64,000 nucleotides of DNA from Alphaproteobacteria bacterium (GTDB taxonomy: Bacteria > Pseudomonadota > Alphaproteobacteria > UBA8366 > Aestuariispiraceae): contig JASJDC010000002.1 of assembly GCA_030065235.1 (NCBI GenBank), positions 1,016,001 to 1,080,000 on the forward strand, read 5' to 3'. Below are positions 28,230 to 37,405 of the stretch, piece by piece. Position 1 is the stretch's first letter, and each line of letters opens with the position of its first letter. Both the position numbers and the translations under genes were made by a program. Under the pieces are notes generated by a model, which was given only the letters and a program-made list of their open reading frames with translations, was not told where the DNA came from and searched no databases.

Positions 28230-28712
28230 ATGGAAGACAACGCCTTGCACTCGCTCATCGTGGCCACGCCGACTGGTTCTTTCCGTCTGACCGCTGAAGG
28301 TGGCGCGATCACCCGCGCGACCTGGGTCGAGGCGGCGGCGGGCGATGTCGATGACGGCGCCACGGAACCGCTCCTGGCGGAGGCTGCGGCGCAGTTGAAA
28401 GCCTATTTCGACGGAGCGCGCCAAGCGTTCGACCTGCCGCTGCGCCCGTCCGGCGGCGCGTTCCAGCAGTCGGTTTGGGCGGAGATGCGGAAGATCCCAT
28501 ACGGCTCGGTCAGGACCTATGGCGATTTGGCGAAGGCGGTGGGCGGCGAGGCGCGCGCGGTCGGCGGCGCCTGCGGATCGAATCCAATCCCGATCCTCAT
28601 CCCCTGTCACCGGGTCGTCGGCGCCTACGGAACCATGACCGGCTTTTCCGGCGGGCGCGGCGTTGAGACCAAACTCGACCTTTTGCGCCGTGAAGGGGCG
28701 ATGCTGATCTGA
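28230..28712 (+). CDS. ogt: Methylated-DNA--protein-cysteine methyltransferase
   Basis: This 160-residue suicide repair protein removes alkyl groups from O6-methylguanine. The active-site Cys is in ILIPCHRVVGAYG, and the DNA-binding helix region reads FQQSVWAEMRKIPYGSVRTYGDLAKAVG. It begins at ATG 28230, about 100 bp from the divergent hprK start. It sits on the opposite strand inside the otherwise collinear hprK-chvG block, which suggests a local insertion (inference). Confidence 0.93.
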   Translation: MEDNALHSLIVATPTGSFRLTAEGGAITRATWVEAAAGDVDDGATEPLLAEAAAQLKAYFDGARQAFDLPLRPSGGAFQQSVWAEMRKIPYGSVRTYGDLAKAVGGEARAVGGACGSNPIPILIPCHRVVGAYGTMTGFSGGRGVETKLDLLRREGAMLI

Positions 28713-28722
28713 GTGTGGGAGG

Positions 28723-30387
28723 TTATTCCGCCGCCGGCAGGCGCACGACGAAACGCGCGCCCAGCACATCGCCGGACGGCGCGGTTCGGTTCTCGGCGAA
28801 AATCTCGCCGCCATGCGCCTCGACGATTTGTTTCGAGATCGCCAGGCCAAGCCCTGAATGGGCGCCGAATTTCTCGCCTTCCGGTCGTTCGGTGTAGAAC
28901 CGGCTGAAGATATCCTTCAGTTTGTTCGCCGGGACGCCCGGCCCCTCATCCTCGACCGCCATTTCGATCCAGGCGCCCTCGCGCCGCAGGGTCAGAGTGA
29001 CCGACCCGCGGCGCGGGCTAAAGCTAACCGCATTGCTGATCAGATTTCGGAAGACCTGGACCAGCCTGTCTTCGACGCCGAGGATGGAAAACGGCCCGGA
29101 CCCGTATGTCTGCATCTTCACCGCCGAATTTCCGCCGTCTGAACCCGCCGCATACAGGTTGGCCAGGGTGGACATCACCGCCTCCATTTCCAACGGCGCG
29201 GCGATATCGCGGCTCAGCTCCGCATCCAACCGCGACGCGTCCGAGACATCGGTGATTAAGCGGTCGAGCCGAGTGACATCGTCGAGGATGATCTGCATCA
29301 GCTTTTCTTTTTTGACCGGGTCGTCGATCCGCGAGGCGGTTTCGACGGCGCTGCGCAGGCTGGTCAGCGGGTTCTTGATCTCATGGCTGACATCTGCGGC
29401 GAAGCGCTCAATTGCGCGCAGTCTGTGTTGCAGCGCCTGTGTCATGTCGCGCAGCACGCCCGACAGATCGCCGATCTCGTCCCCGCGCGCCGACATGTCG
29501 GGAATCTCTACGCCTTCACGGCCGAGATTGTGGCGGACCTGTTCAGCGGCGGCGGCCAGGCGGTTGAGCGGGCGGGCGATAACGCCGGCGAGGTAGAGCG
29601 AGAGCGCGATGGTCGCCAACAACGCGGCGCCGAAAACCTGCAGGATCGTGATCCGCACTTCGCGCAGGGCGGCGGCGATTTCGTCGCCGTCTTTGCTCAG
29701 CATCAAGGCGCCGAAGACCTGATAGTAGCGTTGGACGGGCAAGGCGACGGAGAGGACCAGGACGCCGTCTTCGGTCTCGCGCACCACGCCCGTGATCTCG
29801 CCCTGGAGCGCGGAGACCGCTTCGGGGAAGTCGGCGGCGGATTCGCCCGGCGCGGTTGGGTGCTTTTCGATATTCTGGCGGCTGAGGATCAGCTCGAGAC
29901 GGCTGAGGAAGTCGAGCATGGGCGAAATGACTTCGTTCATGCTTGCCGGCGGCGCCAGTTCCTCGATATCGACCGTCGCCCCCAAGGCGCTAAGACGTTG
30001 TGAGTCAGCGAGCGCCGCGCCGTCGCGCCCGAACAGCCGCGCCCGCAAGTTGCTCGATTGCGCCAGACGGAACAGGATTTGCTGCGCGGGGGCCAGGCTC
30101 AACACCGCCTCGCCGGCGCGGGTCAGACCAACGGCCCCCTCTCCGAGCGCGCCTGCGAAAATCTCGCCCTGGGCGCGCAGCGCCTCCATATCGGACTGGA
30201 TCAGGGCGTCGCGATACGGTCCCAAATAGAGCAATCCGACCACGGGGATCGCCAGCGCGACCATGTTCACCGCCATGATCCGGCGCGTGAGCGGGCTCAG
30301 CAGACGAGGGCGGCGTGGTTGACGTGGGGTCGGCGGCTCCGGTTGCTCAGAGCGCGGCGCGTCCGTTGGTGTGTCGCGATCCCCCAT
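28723..30387 (-). CDS. chvG: Sensor histidine kinase ChvG
   Basis: This is a two-TM sensor kinase of about 554 residues. The first TM is AVNMVALAIPVVGLLYLG, followed by a periplasmic domain of about 190 residues and the second TM TILQVFGAALLATIALSLYLAG. A HAMP region (RPLNRLAAAAEQVR), the H-box RFAADVSHEIKNPLTSL and N/G boxes (NLISNAVSFSP, VEDEGPGVP, GLGLAISKQIVEAHGG) follow. With ChvI it forms the envelope/acid-stress system of alphaproteobacteria. ATG 30387 is given; a TTG at 30456, 15 bp after chvI, would add 23 residues. Confidence 0.92.
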   Translation of the reverse strand: MGDRDTPTDAPRSEQPEPPTPRQPRRPRLLSPLTRRIMAVNMVALAIPVVGLLYLGPYRDALIQSDMEALRAQGEIFAGALGEGAVGLTRAGEAVLSLAPAQQILFRLAQSSNLRARLFGRDGAALADSQRLSALGATVDIEELAPPASMNEVISPMLDFLSRLELILSRQNIEKHPTAPGESAADFPEAVSALQGEITGVVRETEDGVLVLSVALPVQRYYQVFGALMLSKDGDEIAAALREVRITILQVFGAALLATIALSLYLAGVIARPLNRLAAAAEQVRHNLGREGVEIPDMSARGDEIGDLSGVLRDMTQALQHRLRAIERFAADVSHEIKNPLTSLRSAVETASRIDDPVKKEKLMQIILDDVTRLDRLITDVSDASRLDAELSRDIAAPLEMEAVMSTLANLYAAGSDGGNSAVKMQTYGSGPFSILGVEDRLVQVFRNLISNAVSFSPRRGSVTLTLRREGAWIEMAVEDEGPGVPANKLKDIFSRFYTERPEGEKFGAHSGLGLAISKQIVEAHGGEIFAENRTAPSGDVLGARFVVRLPAAE

Positions 30388-30470
30388 CACTTCGTCCCAG
30401 TAATTTGGGCCAGCATTCCAGGCGTTGGCGCGCGGCGTTTCCACCTCGCCAAGCAAGAGGCGTCGCCGCC

Positions 30471-31166
30471 TTATTCGCCCTTATACCGGTAACCGACGCC
30501 ATAGAGCGTTTCAATCTGGGAGAAGCCCGGATCCACTTCCTTAAATTTGCGGCGCAGGCGTTTGATGTGGCTGTCGATGGTTCGGTCGTCGACATAGATG
30601 CTCTCACCATAGGCCGCATCCATCAGCTGGTCGCGGTTCTTCACATGGCCGGGCCGTTGCGCCAGCGTCTTGAGGAGCAGGAACTCGGTGACGGTCAGCG
30701 ACACTTCCTCGCCTTTCCAACGGCAGGAATGACGGTCGCTGTCGAGCGACAAGTCGCCTTGGACCAAGGCGCCGCCGCCCGACTCCACTTGGCCCTGTTC
30801 GACCTCGACGCGGCGCAAGAGCGTCCGGATGCGCTCGATCAGGAGGCGTTGCGAGAAAGGCTTCTTGATATAGTCATCGGCGCCCATGCGCAGGCCAAGC
30901 AGCTCGTCAACCTCGTCATCCTTGGAGGTCAGGAAGATCACCGGCGTTTGGCTGCGCGTGCGCAGCTTCTGCAAGAGCTCCATTCCGTCCATGCGCGGCA
31001 TTTTGATGTCCAGCACGGCCAGATCGACCGGTTGGGCGTTCAAGCCATGCAGCGCCGATTCGCCGTCGGTAAAGGTGCGGACCGTGAAGCCCTCCGCCTC
31101 CAAGGCCATGGAAACTGAGGTCAATATATTGCGGTCATCATCGACCAGCGCGATCGTATCGCTCAT
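30471..31166 (-). CDS. chvI: Response regulator ChvI
   Basis: This 231-residue OmpR/PhoB-type regulator has the acidic pocket ALVDDDRN, the phospho-Asp in [13 protein letters not shown], the conserved Lys in DDYIKKPFS, and a winged-helix DNA-binding domain ending [27 protein letters not shown]. It is co-transcribed with chvG and divergent from the SCO1 gene. Confidence 0.95.
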   Translation of the reverse strand: MSDTIALVDDDRNILTSVSMALEAEGFTVRTFTDGESALHGLNAQPVDLAVLDIKMPRMDGMELLQKLRTRSQTPVIFLTSKDDEVDELLGLRMGADDYIKKPFSQRLLIERIRTLLRRVEVEQGQVESGGGALVQGDLSLDSDRHSCRWKGEEVSLTVTEFLLLKTLAQRPGHVKNRDQLMDAAYGESIYVDDRTIDSHIKRLRRKFKEVDPGFSQIETLYGVGYRYKGE

Positions 31167-31470
31167 CTTATCCTCTTATCGTCTCGTCCGCCGGCGCCGA
31201 AAACGTCAGTCTGGCCAGCCTCTATGCAGTCCTCTCATGAAGCCGCCGATAGAGCCGCGCCTCTAGGGCCAAAATATGGCGGGATTGCGGTGAGGCCGCG
31301 ATACCGCACAAGCCCGCACTCGGACTGCGACTCGGCGCCCCGCCGGCATGTCTTGGCAAATCCGCCCTGCGGCGCCATGTCCAAGAGCATACGCGCCGCG
31401 CGCTGGGACCGGCAAGGAAGGACGAGCGCTGACGCGACTTTCATTGGCTTGACCAGACGGACGAACCTGC
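31167..31470. other. Divergent intergenic region chvI / SCO1
   Basis: This is about 300 bp without a supportable gene. Short frames here have no homology I recognise. It must hold the chvI promoter (minus) and the SCO1 promoter (plus), but I could not place either with confidence. Confidence 0.5.
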
Positions 31471-32109
31471 ATGCGCCGCATCTTCGCCTCGCCTCTTTTT
31501 ATCGCCCTCGCCGCCGGCGTCGCTGCGGCTGTTGTCGCAGGTTATGTCGCCTGGATCCAGGTCGCCGGGCGCACCACCGAGGACGGGCGGGTGGTCTCCT
31601 TCACGCCGCAGGTCGCGCTCGGCGGCGATTTCTCGCTGACCGATCACGATGGGCGGCCGGTGACCCTGTCGAGTTTCGATGGGAAGAACCTGCTGGTCTA
31701 TTTCGGCTACACCTATTGCCCGGATTTCTGCGCCACAGATACCGCCGTAATGGCGGCCGTGATGGATGAAGTGGCTGAGCAGGCGCCTGAGATTGGCGCC
31801 GCGCTTCAGCCGCTTTTCATCACCATCGATCCGGACCGCGACACCGCTGCAGTGCTGAAAGAATACGCCGGCGCGTTTCATCCCCGAATTGTGGGATTGA
31901 CCGGGACGGAGACGCAGATCGCCGACGCTGCGGAATCCTACCGGGTTTACTACGCCAAGCAGGCGCCGCGCGAGGACCCGGACGATTATCTGGTCGATCA
32001 TTCGACCTTCACCTATTTGACCGGCGGCGACGGCGCGGTAACGACCGTCTTTCCCAACAACACGCCGCCCGAGGCGATCGCCAAAGCGATCATCGAGACT
32101 TTGGATTAA
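31471..32109 (+). CDS. SCO1/SenC family copper-binding thioredoxin-like protein
   Basis: This 212-residue protein is anchored by an N-terminal TM segment (ALAAGVAAAVVAGYVAWI), with a periplasmic thioredoxin-fold domain. The CxxxC copper site lies in YTYCPDFCATD, the distal His in YLVDHSTFTYL, and ITIDPDRDT is conserved. It delivers copper to the CuA site of cytochrome oxidase or acts in redox handling. It lies 4 bp upstream of the HugZ-like gene, so the two are probably co-transcribed. Confidence 0.94.
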   Translation: MRRIFASPLFIALAAGVAAAVVAGYVAWIQVAGRTTEDGRVVSFTPQVALGGDFSLTDHDGRPVTLSSFDGKNLLVYFGYTYCPDFCATDTAVMAAVMDEVAEQAPEIGAALQPLFITIDPDRDTAAVLKEYAGAFHPRIVGLTGTETQIADAAESYRVYYAKQAPREDPDDYLVDHSTFTYLTGGDGAVTTVFPNNTPPEAIAKAIIETLD

Positions 32110-32113
32110 TGTC

Positions 32114-32857
32114 ATGAACGGCGACGCCGCAGCAGCGCTTGGCGCCGATATCAGGGCGCTTTTGCGCGGGGCCGATCGTGCAGCCCTCTCTACCGTGATG
32201 CGTGAGGGGACTGAGTATGCGCCCGCCGGCGCGCCCTACGGATCGCTGGTGCTGGCCGCCTGGGGTCACGACGCCGCGCCGCTTCTGTTGCTCAGTGATC
32301 TCGCCGACCACACCAAGAATCTGCAGCAAGACCCGCGCTGCTCGCTGATGGTGGATGCGGTCGCAGGTCTCGAAGACCCGCTGACCGGCGCGCGGGTGAC
32401 CTTGGTGGGCGAGATCGCGCAGAGTGACGATCCGACGCTTGCGGCGCGGTTTCTCGCACGGCACCCCAGCGCCGAACTTTATGCGGGGTTTGGGGATTTC
32501 AATCTCTACCACATGACCATCCAAAGCGCTCATCTGGTCGCCGGATTTGGGCGCATTCACTGGCTCGCCGGAGAGGCTGTCCGATCCAAGGCGAGCGCCG
32601 ATCTGCTCGCCCAGGAAGCGGAGGTCGTCGCGCATATGAATGAAGACCATAGCGACGCCGTCGGCCTTTACGCCAATCGTCTGCTCGGCCTACCCGGAGT
32701 GGGCTGGCGCTTAACCGGTATCGATCCGGAAGGGGCTGACTTACACCGGCAAGGCGCCCGCGGTCGCCTGTCTTTCAAGAAGCCGGTCTCCACCGCGGAA
32801 GAGGCCCGCGTCGAACTGGTCCGCCTGGTGAAGCAGGCGCGTGCGACGGCTAGGTAG
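32114..32857 (+). CDS. HugZ-like pyridoxamine-5'-phosphate-oxidase-fold protein with DUF2470 domain
   Basis: This 247-residue protein has an N-terminal split beta-barrel (AALSTVMREG, PYGSLVLAAWG, DHTKNLQQDPRCSLMV) and a C-terminal DUF2470 domain (AEVVAHMNEDHSDAVGLYA, GIDPEGADL). The arrangement is that of HugZ and related haem-utilisation proteins. Function in haem degradation or binding is inferred from family. It is translated 4 bp after SCO1. Confidence 0.85.
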   Translation: MNGDAAAALGADIRALLRGADRAALSTVMREGTEYAPAGAPYGSLVLAAWGHDAAPLLLLSDLADHTKNLQQDPRCSLMVDAVAGLEDPLTGARVTLVGEIAQSDDPTLAARFLARHPSAELYAGFGDFNLYHMTIQSAHLVAGFGRIHWLAGEAVRSKASADLLAQEAEVVAHMNEDHSDAVGLYANRLLGLPGVGWRLTGIDPEGADLHRQGARGRLSFKKPVSTAEEARVELVRLVKQARATAR

Positions 32858-32937
32858 AGGCAGGTGCTCAATATAGAAAGTCTTGGCTTCCACATAGCCG
32901 TTGGTCATCCGGACTGGCCACGCATCGAACAGATTGG

Positions 32938-33810
32938 TCATTTTGAAGCAACCCAGCCCGGCGTGGTGAAAAGGGCGCCGCGCAAGAACCATCTTCCGAA
33001 CAGTATGTAGACGATCAGCGTGGGCAGGCTGGTCTGAAGCGCGGCGGCGAAATAGACATTGTATTCGCGAACGCCGTGCGAGATGGAGACCAGATTGTTC
33101 AACGCGACCGTCACCGGCTGGCCGCCCGCTGATGAGAAAGTCAGCCCGAACAGATAGTCGTTCCAGACATGCGTGAATTGCCAGATCACGGTCGCCGCGA
33201 TAATCGGCAGCGAAGACGGCAGCAGGACGCGGATCAGAATCGCGAAGAACCCGGCGCCGTCGATCGTGGCCGCCCGCACGACTTCATTGGGGAACGCGTT
33301 AAACGCGCCGCGAAAGAAAACCGTCGCCAAGCCAAGCCCATAGACGACATGCACGAGAACAAGGCCGGCGCTCGACCCCGCCAGGCCGAGCGCGCCCAGG
33401 ACCGCCGCCATCGGCAGCAAGACGATCTGAAACGGAATGAAGGCGGAGAATAGGATCAGGGCGAAGACGATGCGATCCCCCCGAAACGGCCATTTGCAGA
33501 GCACATAGCCGTTCAGCGCCCCGAGCGCTGTTGTCAGGATAACGGCTGGGACGGTGATGATGATTGAGTTCAGGAAGAACGGGCTCAAGCCGTTATGGTC
33601 GAGCCCGGTCTGCGCTTCGGACCAAGCCGCTCGCCAGGGCGCGAGTGTCCCGGCCTCCGGCCACGTCATGATCGACCCGGCGTGAATTTCGGCGAGCGGC
33701 TTGATGGAATTCACAAACAGCACGTAAATCGGGCTCAGATATATCGCGGCGCTCGCCAGTAGGATCGCATAGAGCGCCGTTGGTCCCAGTCGGCTGCGAC
33801 GGGTCTTCAT
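32938..33810 (-). CDS. Isolated sugar ABC transporter permease (GtsC/MalG-like)
   Basis: This 290-residue inner-membrane permease has six hydrophobic segments and the BPD-type EAA loop (VVRAATIDGAGFFAILIRVLLP). It most resembles the second permease of glucose/mannose ABC importers: GLSPFFLNSIIITVPAVI, HVWNDYLFGLTF. The usual ending after GRxFxRG is a short basic tail; here GRWFLRGAL is followed by an unrelated TTPGWVASK. No binding protein, partner permease or ATPase is adjacent. It may be a non-functional survivor of a dismantled operon; compare the ATPase tail at 7408-7650. Confidence 0.8.
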   Translation of the reverse strand: MKTRRSRLGPTALYAILLASAAIYLSPIYVLFVNSIKPLAEIHAGSIMTWPEAGTLAPWRAAWSEAQTGLDHNGLSPFFLNSIIITVPAVILTTALGALNGYVLCKWPFRGDRIVFALILFSAFIPFQIVLLPMAAVLGALGLAGSSAGLVLVHVVYGLGLATVFFRGAFNAFPNEVVRAATIDGAGFFAILIRVLLPSSLPIIAATVIWQFTHVWNDYLFGLTFSSAGGQPVTVALNNLVSISHGVREYNVYFAAALQTSLPTLIVYILFGRWFLRGALFTTPGWVASK

Positions 33811-33835
33811 CGTCCCGGTCCGCTTTCGCCGCGTT

Positions 33836-34678
33836 TCATCCGCATTGGAACAATTGACGGTATCTCGCCGGTGTCAGGCCGCATTGTCGTTTGAAGATGC
33901 GAGTCATATGGCTTTGGCTGGAGAAGCCGCAGGTGACGGCGATTTCCGCGATCGGCAAGTCCGTTCGAAGCAGGTCCTTCGCCCGGTTCACTCTCTGCGC
34001 CGAGACCCAAGCGTGCGGCGCTAGCCCCCGCGCCAAGCGAAACATCCGGTGAAGATGGAACTCGGATAGGTCAGCCAGGCTGGCCAGGTCCGAGAGTCGG
34101 ATGGGCTGATGCATTTCCGCGTCGATCCAATCGTCGATCCGGCGCAACAGGTGCGGGGCCAGGCCGCCCCGAAAGCAAGGCTCGCCCTCGGGCAAGCGCG
34201 CTACAAGCTCGGCGCAGGCCGTGTCGGCGAGCAAAATGTCGCCGGCTTCGGCGGCGGTCGCCATCCGCGCTAAGGGGCCAGCCAGCGTTGGCGCGACGAC
34301 GAATGTCCTATCATCAATAGCAAGCCGCCTTGCGTCGCACTCATGGGTCCGGGCGAAGGCTGCGCGGAGAATGTCGTCGGGCGCGTGGAAATGAACAAAC
34401 CGCATGGGCGTTCTTATTGCCCATTCCGAGGAAACGCCGTCAGGCATGATAGAGACCGCGCCGGGCCAGCCGCGCCTCCCGCCGGCGTCCAGACGGCGCG
34501 TTCCGGTTCCGCCGTGCAGATATAGGCTGAACGTGTGACCGGTGGGAGCGCGGTAGGAAACCCGGTCGTTCTGATTGTCCCAGACCGAAATCGAACGTCC
34601 GGCGCCGAGTTCCAGCCGAGCAGATGCGCGCGCGGTGGGCGACCGGGCCAGAATATCTTGGGTCGTTGTGGTCATCAT
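33836..34678 (-). CDS. AraC-family transcriptional regulator
   Basis: This regulator of about 280 residues has two HTH units at the C-terminus: RLSDLASLADLSEFHLHRMFR and IAEIAVTCGFSSQSHMTRIFKRQCGLTPARYRQL. The N-terminal region is a cupin-like sensor. The frame opens at 34735, but ATG 34678 (or 34675) better fits the family. It is divergent from the DMT transporter at 34791 and lies 25 bp upstream of the orphan permease on the same strand, so it could regulate either. Confidence 0.83.
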   Translation of the reverse strand: MMTTTTQDILARSPTARASARLELGAGRSISVWDNQNDRVSYRAPTGHTFSLYLHGGTGTRRLDAGGRRGWPGAVSIMPDGVSSEWAIRTPMRFVHFHAPDDILRAAFARTHECDARRLAIDDRTFVVAPTLAGPLARMATAAEAGDILLADTACAELVARLPEGEPCFRGGLAPHLLRRIDDWIDAEMHQPIRLSDLASLADLSEFHLHRMFRLARGLAPHAWVSAQRVNRAKDLLRTDLPIAEIAVTCGFSSQSHMTRIFKRQCGLTPARYRQLFQCG

Positions 34679-34790
34679 GTCGACGATAGGCGACCGGCGA
34701 AAAAAGGAAAAGCGCGGCGCCGTTCTTTGCCGCAAGATCGTGCAAGAGGCGGCCGCGGGCGTGCGCTAGTTCTAGCGCGAAAGGAATACC

Positions 34791-35684
34791 ATGGTGCTCA
34801 ACGCGTCTCTTTTCCTGGCCACTGTCCTGATCTGGGGCACAACCTGGGTCGCGATCGCCTTTCAGATTGGACCGGTCCCCCTAGCCGTTTCGGTCTTCTA
34901 TCGGTTCGCGTTGGCCGCCCTGGTGATGCTGGCGGGGTTGGCGTTGAACGGGCGTTTGCGGAGGCCCACTGTTTGGCGGTACGTCGTCTTACAGGCGCTT
35001 TGCCTGTATTGCTTCAATTTCATCTGCCTCTACCACGCGACCGCATACATCCCGTCCGGTCTGGTTTCTGTGATCTTTTCACTGGCCTCGATCTTCAACG
35101 CGGTCAACGGACGAATGTTCTACAAAGACAGGATCGGCGGGCGGGCGCCGTTAGCCGGCGCAATCGGCGTCGGCGGTCTGCTCTTGGTGTTCTGGGATCA
35201 GCTGTCACTGACCATGGACGCCGGAACCTTGAAAGGGATCGGATGGGCTGTGTTGGGCACCCTCTTCTTTTCCTGGGGGGCCATGGCGTCACGGCGGAAC
35301 AGCGCCGAAGGGGTTTCGCCTATGATCGCAAACGCCTGGGGCATGGGAATCGGCGCCGGCCTGCTCCTAGCGATCGTGTTGCTGACGAACCAGCCTTTGG
35401 CGGCGCCCCCGGACGCGGTCTATTGGGGTGCGCTTCTGTATCTCGCCGTGATCGGGTCGGTGGTCGGTTTCACCCTCTACCTCACGCTGGTCTCGCGCAT
35501 CGGGGCCGTAGAGGCCGGATACGCCACGGTCTTGTTTCCAATCGTGGCGCTGACCGCTTCGACGCTGTTCGAAGGCTATCAATGGACAGAGACAGCGGTC
35601 GCAGGCGTGATCCTGACCGGTCTGGGAAATATCGTGATGTTTGTCCGAACCCGTCCCAATGAGGCGCATCGGCGCGGCGTTTAA
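34791..35684 (+). CDS. EamA-family (DMT) transporter
   Basis: This 297-residue ten-helix membrane protein has two EamA repeats: ATVLIWGTTWVAIAFQIG at the N-terminus and GIGWAVLGTLFFSWGAMASRR at the second. It ends VAGVILTGLGNIVMFVRTR. The AAAGGA Shine-Dalgarno supports ATG 34791. It is likely controlled by the divergent AraC regulator. The substrate is unknown. Confidence 0.87.
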   Translation: MVLNASLFLATVLIWGTTWVAIAFQIGPVPLAVSVFYRFALAALVMLAGLALNGRLRRPTVWRYVVLQALCLYCFNFICLYHATAYIPSGLVSVIFSLASIFNAVNGRMFYKDRIGGRAPLAGAIGVGGLLLVFWDQLSLTMDAGTLKGIGWAVLGTLFFSWGAMASRRNSAEGVSPMIANAWGMGIGAGLLLAIVLLTNQPLAAPPDAVYWGALLYLAVIGSVVGFTLYLTLVSRIGAVEAGYATVLFPIVALTASTLFEGYQWTETAVAGVILTGLGNIVMFVRTRPNEAHRRGV

Positions 35685-35694
35685 ACACCGCGTG

Positions 35695-36453
35695 TCAGGC
35701 GCGCAGGGCGGGGAGGCCGACGCCGGTGCTTTCGAAACCGCCGTCGGCGGCGATGATCTGGCCTGTGACATAGCTGGCGGCGTCGGAACAGAGAAAGGTG
35801 ATGACCTGGCCGATCTCCGCCTCCGAGCCATAGCGGTTCAGGGGGATCGCGTCGTGATAGGCGGCGATGATCTCCGGCGTGTGCACCGCCATCGCCAGTT
35901 TGGTGCGCACCGGGCCTGGACAGACGCAATTGGCGCGCACGCCGAACTCGCCCAGTTCCGCCGCCTGCTGTTTGGTCAGATGGATCACGCCGGCCTTGGA
36001 TGCGCCATAGGCGACGCGTAGGGTCGAGGCGCGCAGGCCCGAGATGCTGGCGATGTTGACGATGCAGCCCTGTGTCTTCTTCAAGACTGGGATCGCCGCC
36101 TGGCTGCACAGGAAAACCCCGTCCAGATTGGTCGCCATGACGGTGCGCCATTTCTCGAAGTCGGTCCCCTCGATCGGTCCGAAATCGGCGACGCCGGCAT
36201 TGTTGATCAAGGCGTCCAGCCGGTCGGACCAGGCCAGCGTGTGCGCCATCATCGACTCGACCTGATCGGGGAAGGAAATATCGAAATGAAGCGCCAATGC
36301 GTCGGGCCCGAGATCGGCCGAGGCCTTGGTCAGCTCATCCCCGTCGCGGTCGACCAAAGCGACTCGCCAACCGTCTTCCAGAAACAGCTTCGTGGTCGCC
36401 AAGCCGATCCCGCGCGCCGCACCCGTTACGATCGCCGTCTTTTTCGCTCTCAT
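35695..36453 (-). CDS. Short-chain dehydrogenase/reductase
   Basis: This 252-residue classical SDR has the cofactor motif TGAARGIG, the NNAG motif, and catalytic residues Ser in NIASISGL and Tyr/Lys in YGASK. The Asp in VALVDRDGDE suggests NAD(H) preference. The start at ATG 36453 puts TGxxxGxG at residue 9, as in the family; the frame opens at 36483. It converges on the DMT transporter with a 10-bp gap. The substrate is unknown. Confidence 0.88.
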   Translation of the reverse strand: MRAKKTAIVTGAARGIGLATTKLFLEDGWRVALVDRDGDELTKASADLGPDALALHFDISFPDQVESMMAHTLAWSDRLDALINNAGVADFGPIEGTDFEKWRTVMATNLDGVFLCSQAAIPVLKKTQGCIVNIASISGLRASTLRVAYGASKAGVIHLTKQQAAELGEFGVRANCVCPGPVRTKLAMAVHTPEIIAAYHDAIPLNRYGSEAEIGQVITFLCSDAASYVTGQIIAADGGFESTGVGLPALRA

Positions 36454-36494
36454 CGCCCCGATCCTCCACCCTGACTTTCGCAATTCGGCTGGAT

Positions 36495-37403
36495 TTAGCC
36501 AGCCTCACCGCCGCCTGTCAGGCGAAAACTCTCCGCTAATTCCGGATCACGCAGCAGATCGGCAAGCCGCGCCGCCAAGTCAGGGCCCGGATAGGCGGGA
36601 TGGTCGCGGAACAGATCGGCGTAACGGTCCTCGAGACTGGAGAGCAGCGTTTCGGATGCTTGTGGGGCGTGGTCGCGGACCGTTTTCAACGCAGGGTCGG
36701 CGAATTTGATCTGTTTCGGATCGACCCAGCCGGCATCGATGAAGGCCTTGGTCTTCTTCTCACAGCGGCAGGGATTGGCCTCGTTGATCAGCCCGCATTT
36801 GTCATTCATGAAGGCGGTCAGGTCGGCTCTTGCCCGCTGCAGGCGCTTTCGGAACGCCGCCGCGGAAATCCCCAGAATTTCTCCGGCGACGGAAGACGGC
36901 GCCTCGAATATCTCGCCGATGATATAGGCCAGACGCTGCTTGCGGTCGAGGCAGAGCAGCATACCGAGCATGCAGCCGAGCTTCGCCTCCTCCACCAGAA
37001 CCGCACGCTCTTGTTCGAACTCGGTGGTCATTTCGAGCGGCTGCAGCGGCAACCGGTCGAGATCGTCGCCATAATCCGAGAAACTGGTAATTTGCGACTC
37101 CAGACCGCCGCGCTTGGAATCCATCATCGTGTTGGCGACGATCCGGTAGGCCCAGGTGCGAAATTGGGCGCGGCCCTCGAACTGTCCGATGCGGGTGACG
37201 ATTCGGACAAGCGCCTCTTGCGCCAGATCCGCCGCCTCGACCGGGTTCAGCGCAAAGCGCTGGGCGATATTGTAGATCCAGGATTGATGGCGGCGGACCA
37301 ATCGGTCCAGCGCCGCGCCGTCGCCCTGGGCGGCGGCGCGGGCCAGATCGACATCCCTGGCGTCGGCGCTGTCCGGCGCCGCAAGCGGATTGTTGTCGGG
37401 CAT
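36495..37403 (-). CDS. ECF-type RNA polymerase sigma factor with Cys-containing C-terminal extension
   Basis: This is a 302-residue sigma-70-family factor. Region 2 lies at residues about 28-98 (DLAQEALVRIVTRIGQF, FRTWAYRIVANTMMD) and region 4 at about 132-195 (LGISAAAFRKRLQRARADL). A C-terminal extension of about 100 residues carries Cys203, Cys212 and Cys214 (NPCRCEKKTKAF). Such Cys clusters in ECF factors can bind zinc or sense redox state; the role here is inferred. No anti-sigma gene is adjacent. Its start (ATG 37403) overlaps the stop of the secreted protein gene upstream, so the two are translated together. Confidence 0.85.
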   Translation of the reverse strand: MPDNNPLAAPDSADARDVDLARAAAQGDGAALDRLVRRHQSWIYNIAQRFALNPVEAADLAQEALVRIVTRIGQFEGRAQFRTWAYRIVANTMMDSKRGGLESQITSFSDYGDDLDRLPLQPLEMTTEFEQERAVLVEEAKLGCMLGMLLCLDRKQRLAYIIGEIFEAPSSVAGEILGISAAAFRKRLQRARADLTAFMNDKCGLINEANPCRCEKKTKAFIDAGWVDPKQIKFADPALKTVRDHAPQASETLLSSLEDRYADLFRDHPAYPGPDLAARLADLLRDPELAESFRLTGGGEAG

Positions 37404-37405
37404 GC

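Noticed and set aside
32741-32992. 83-residue frame after the lone ABC permease, considered as the start of its missing ATPase.
   Set aside because: It begins MTNL-like in its middle but lacks any Walker A or ABC sequence and is antisense to the HugZ-like gene.
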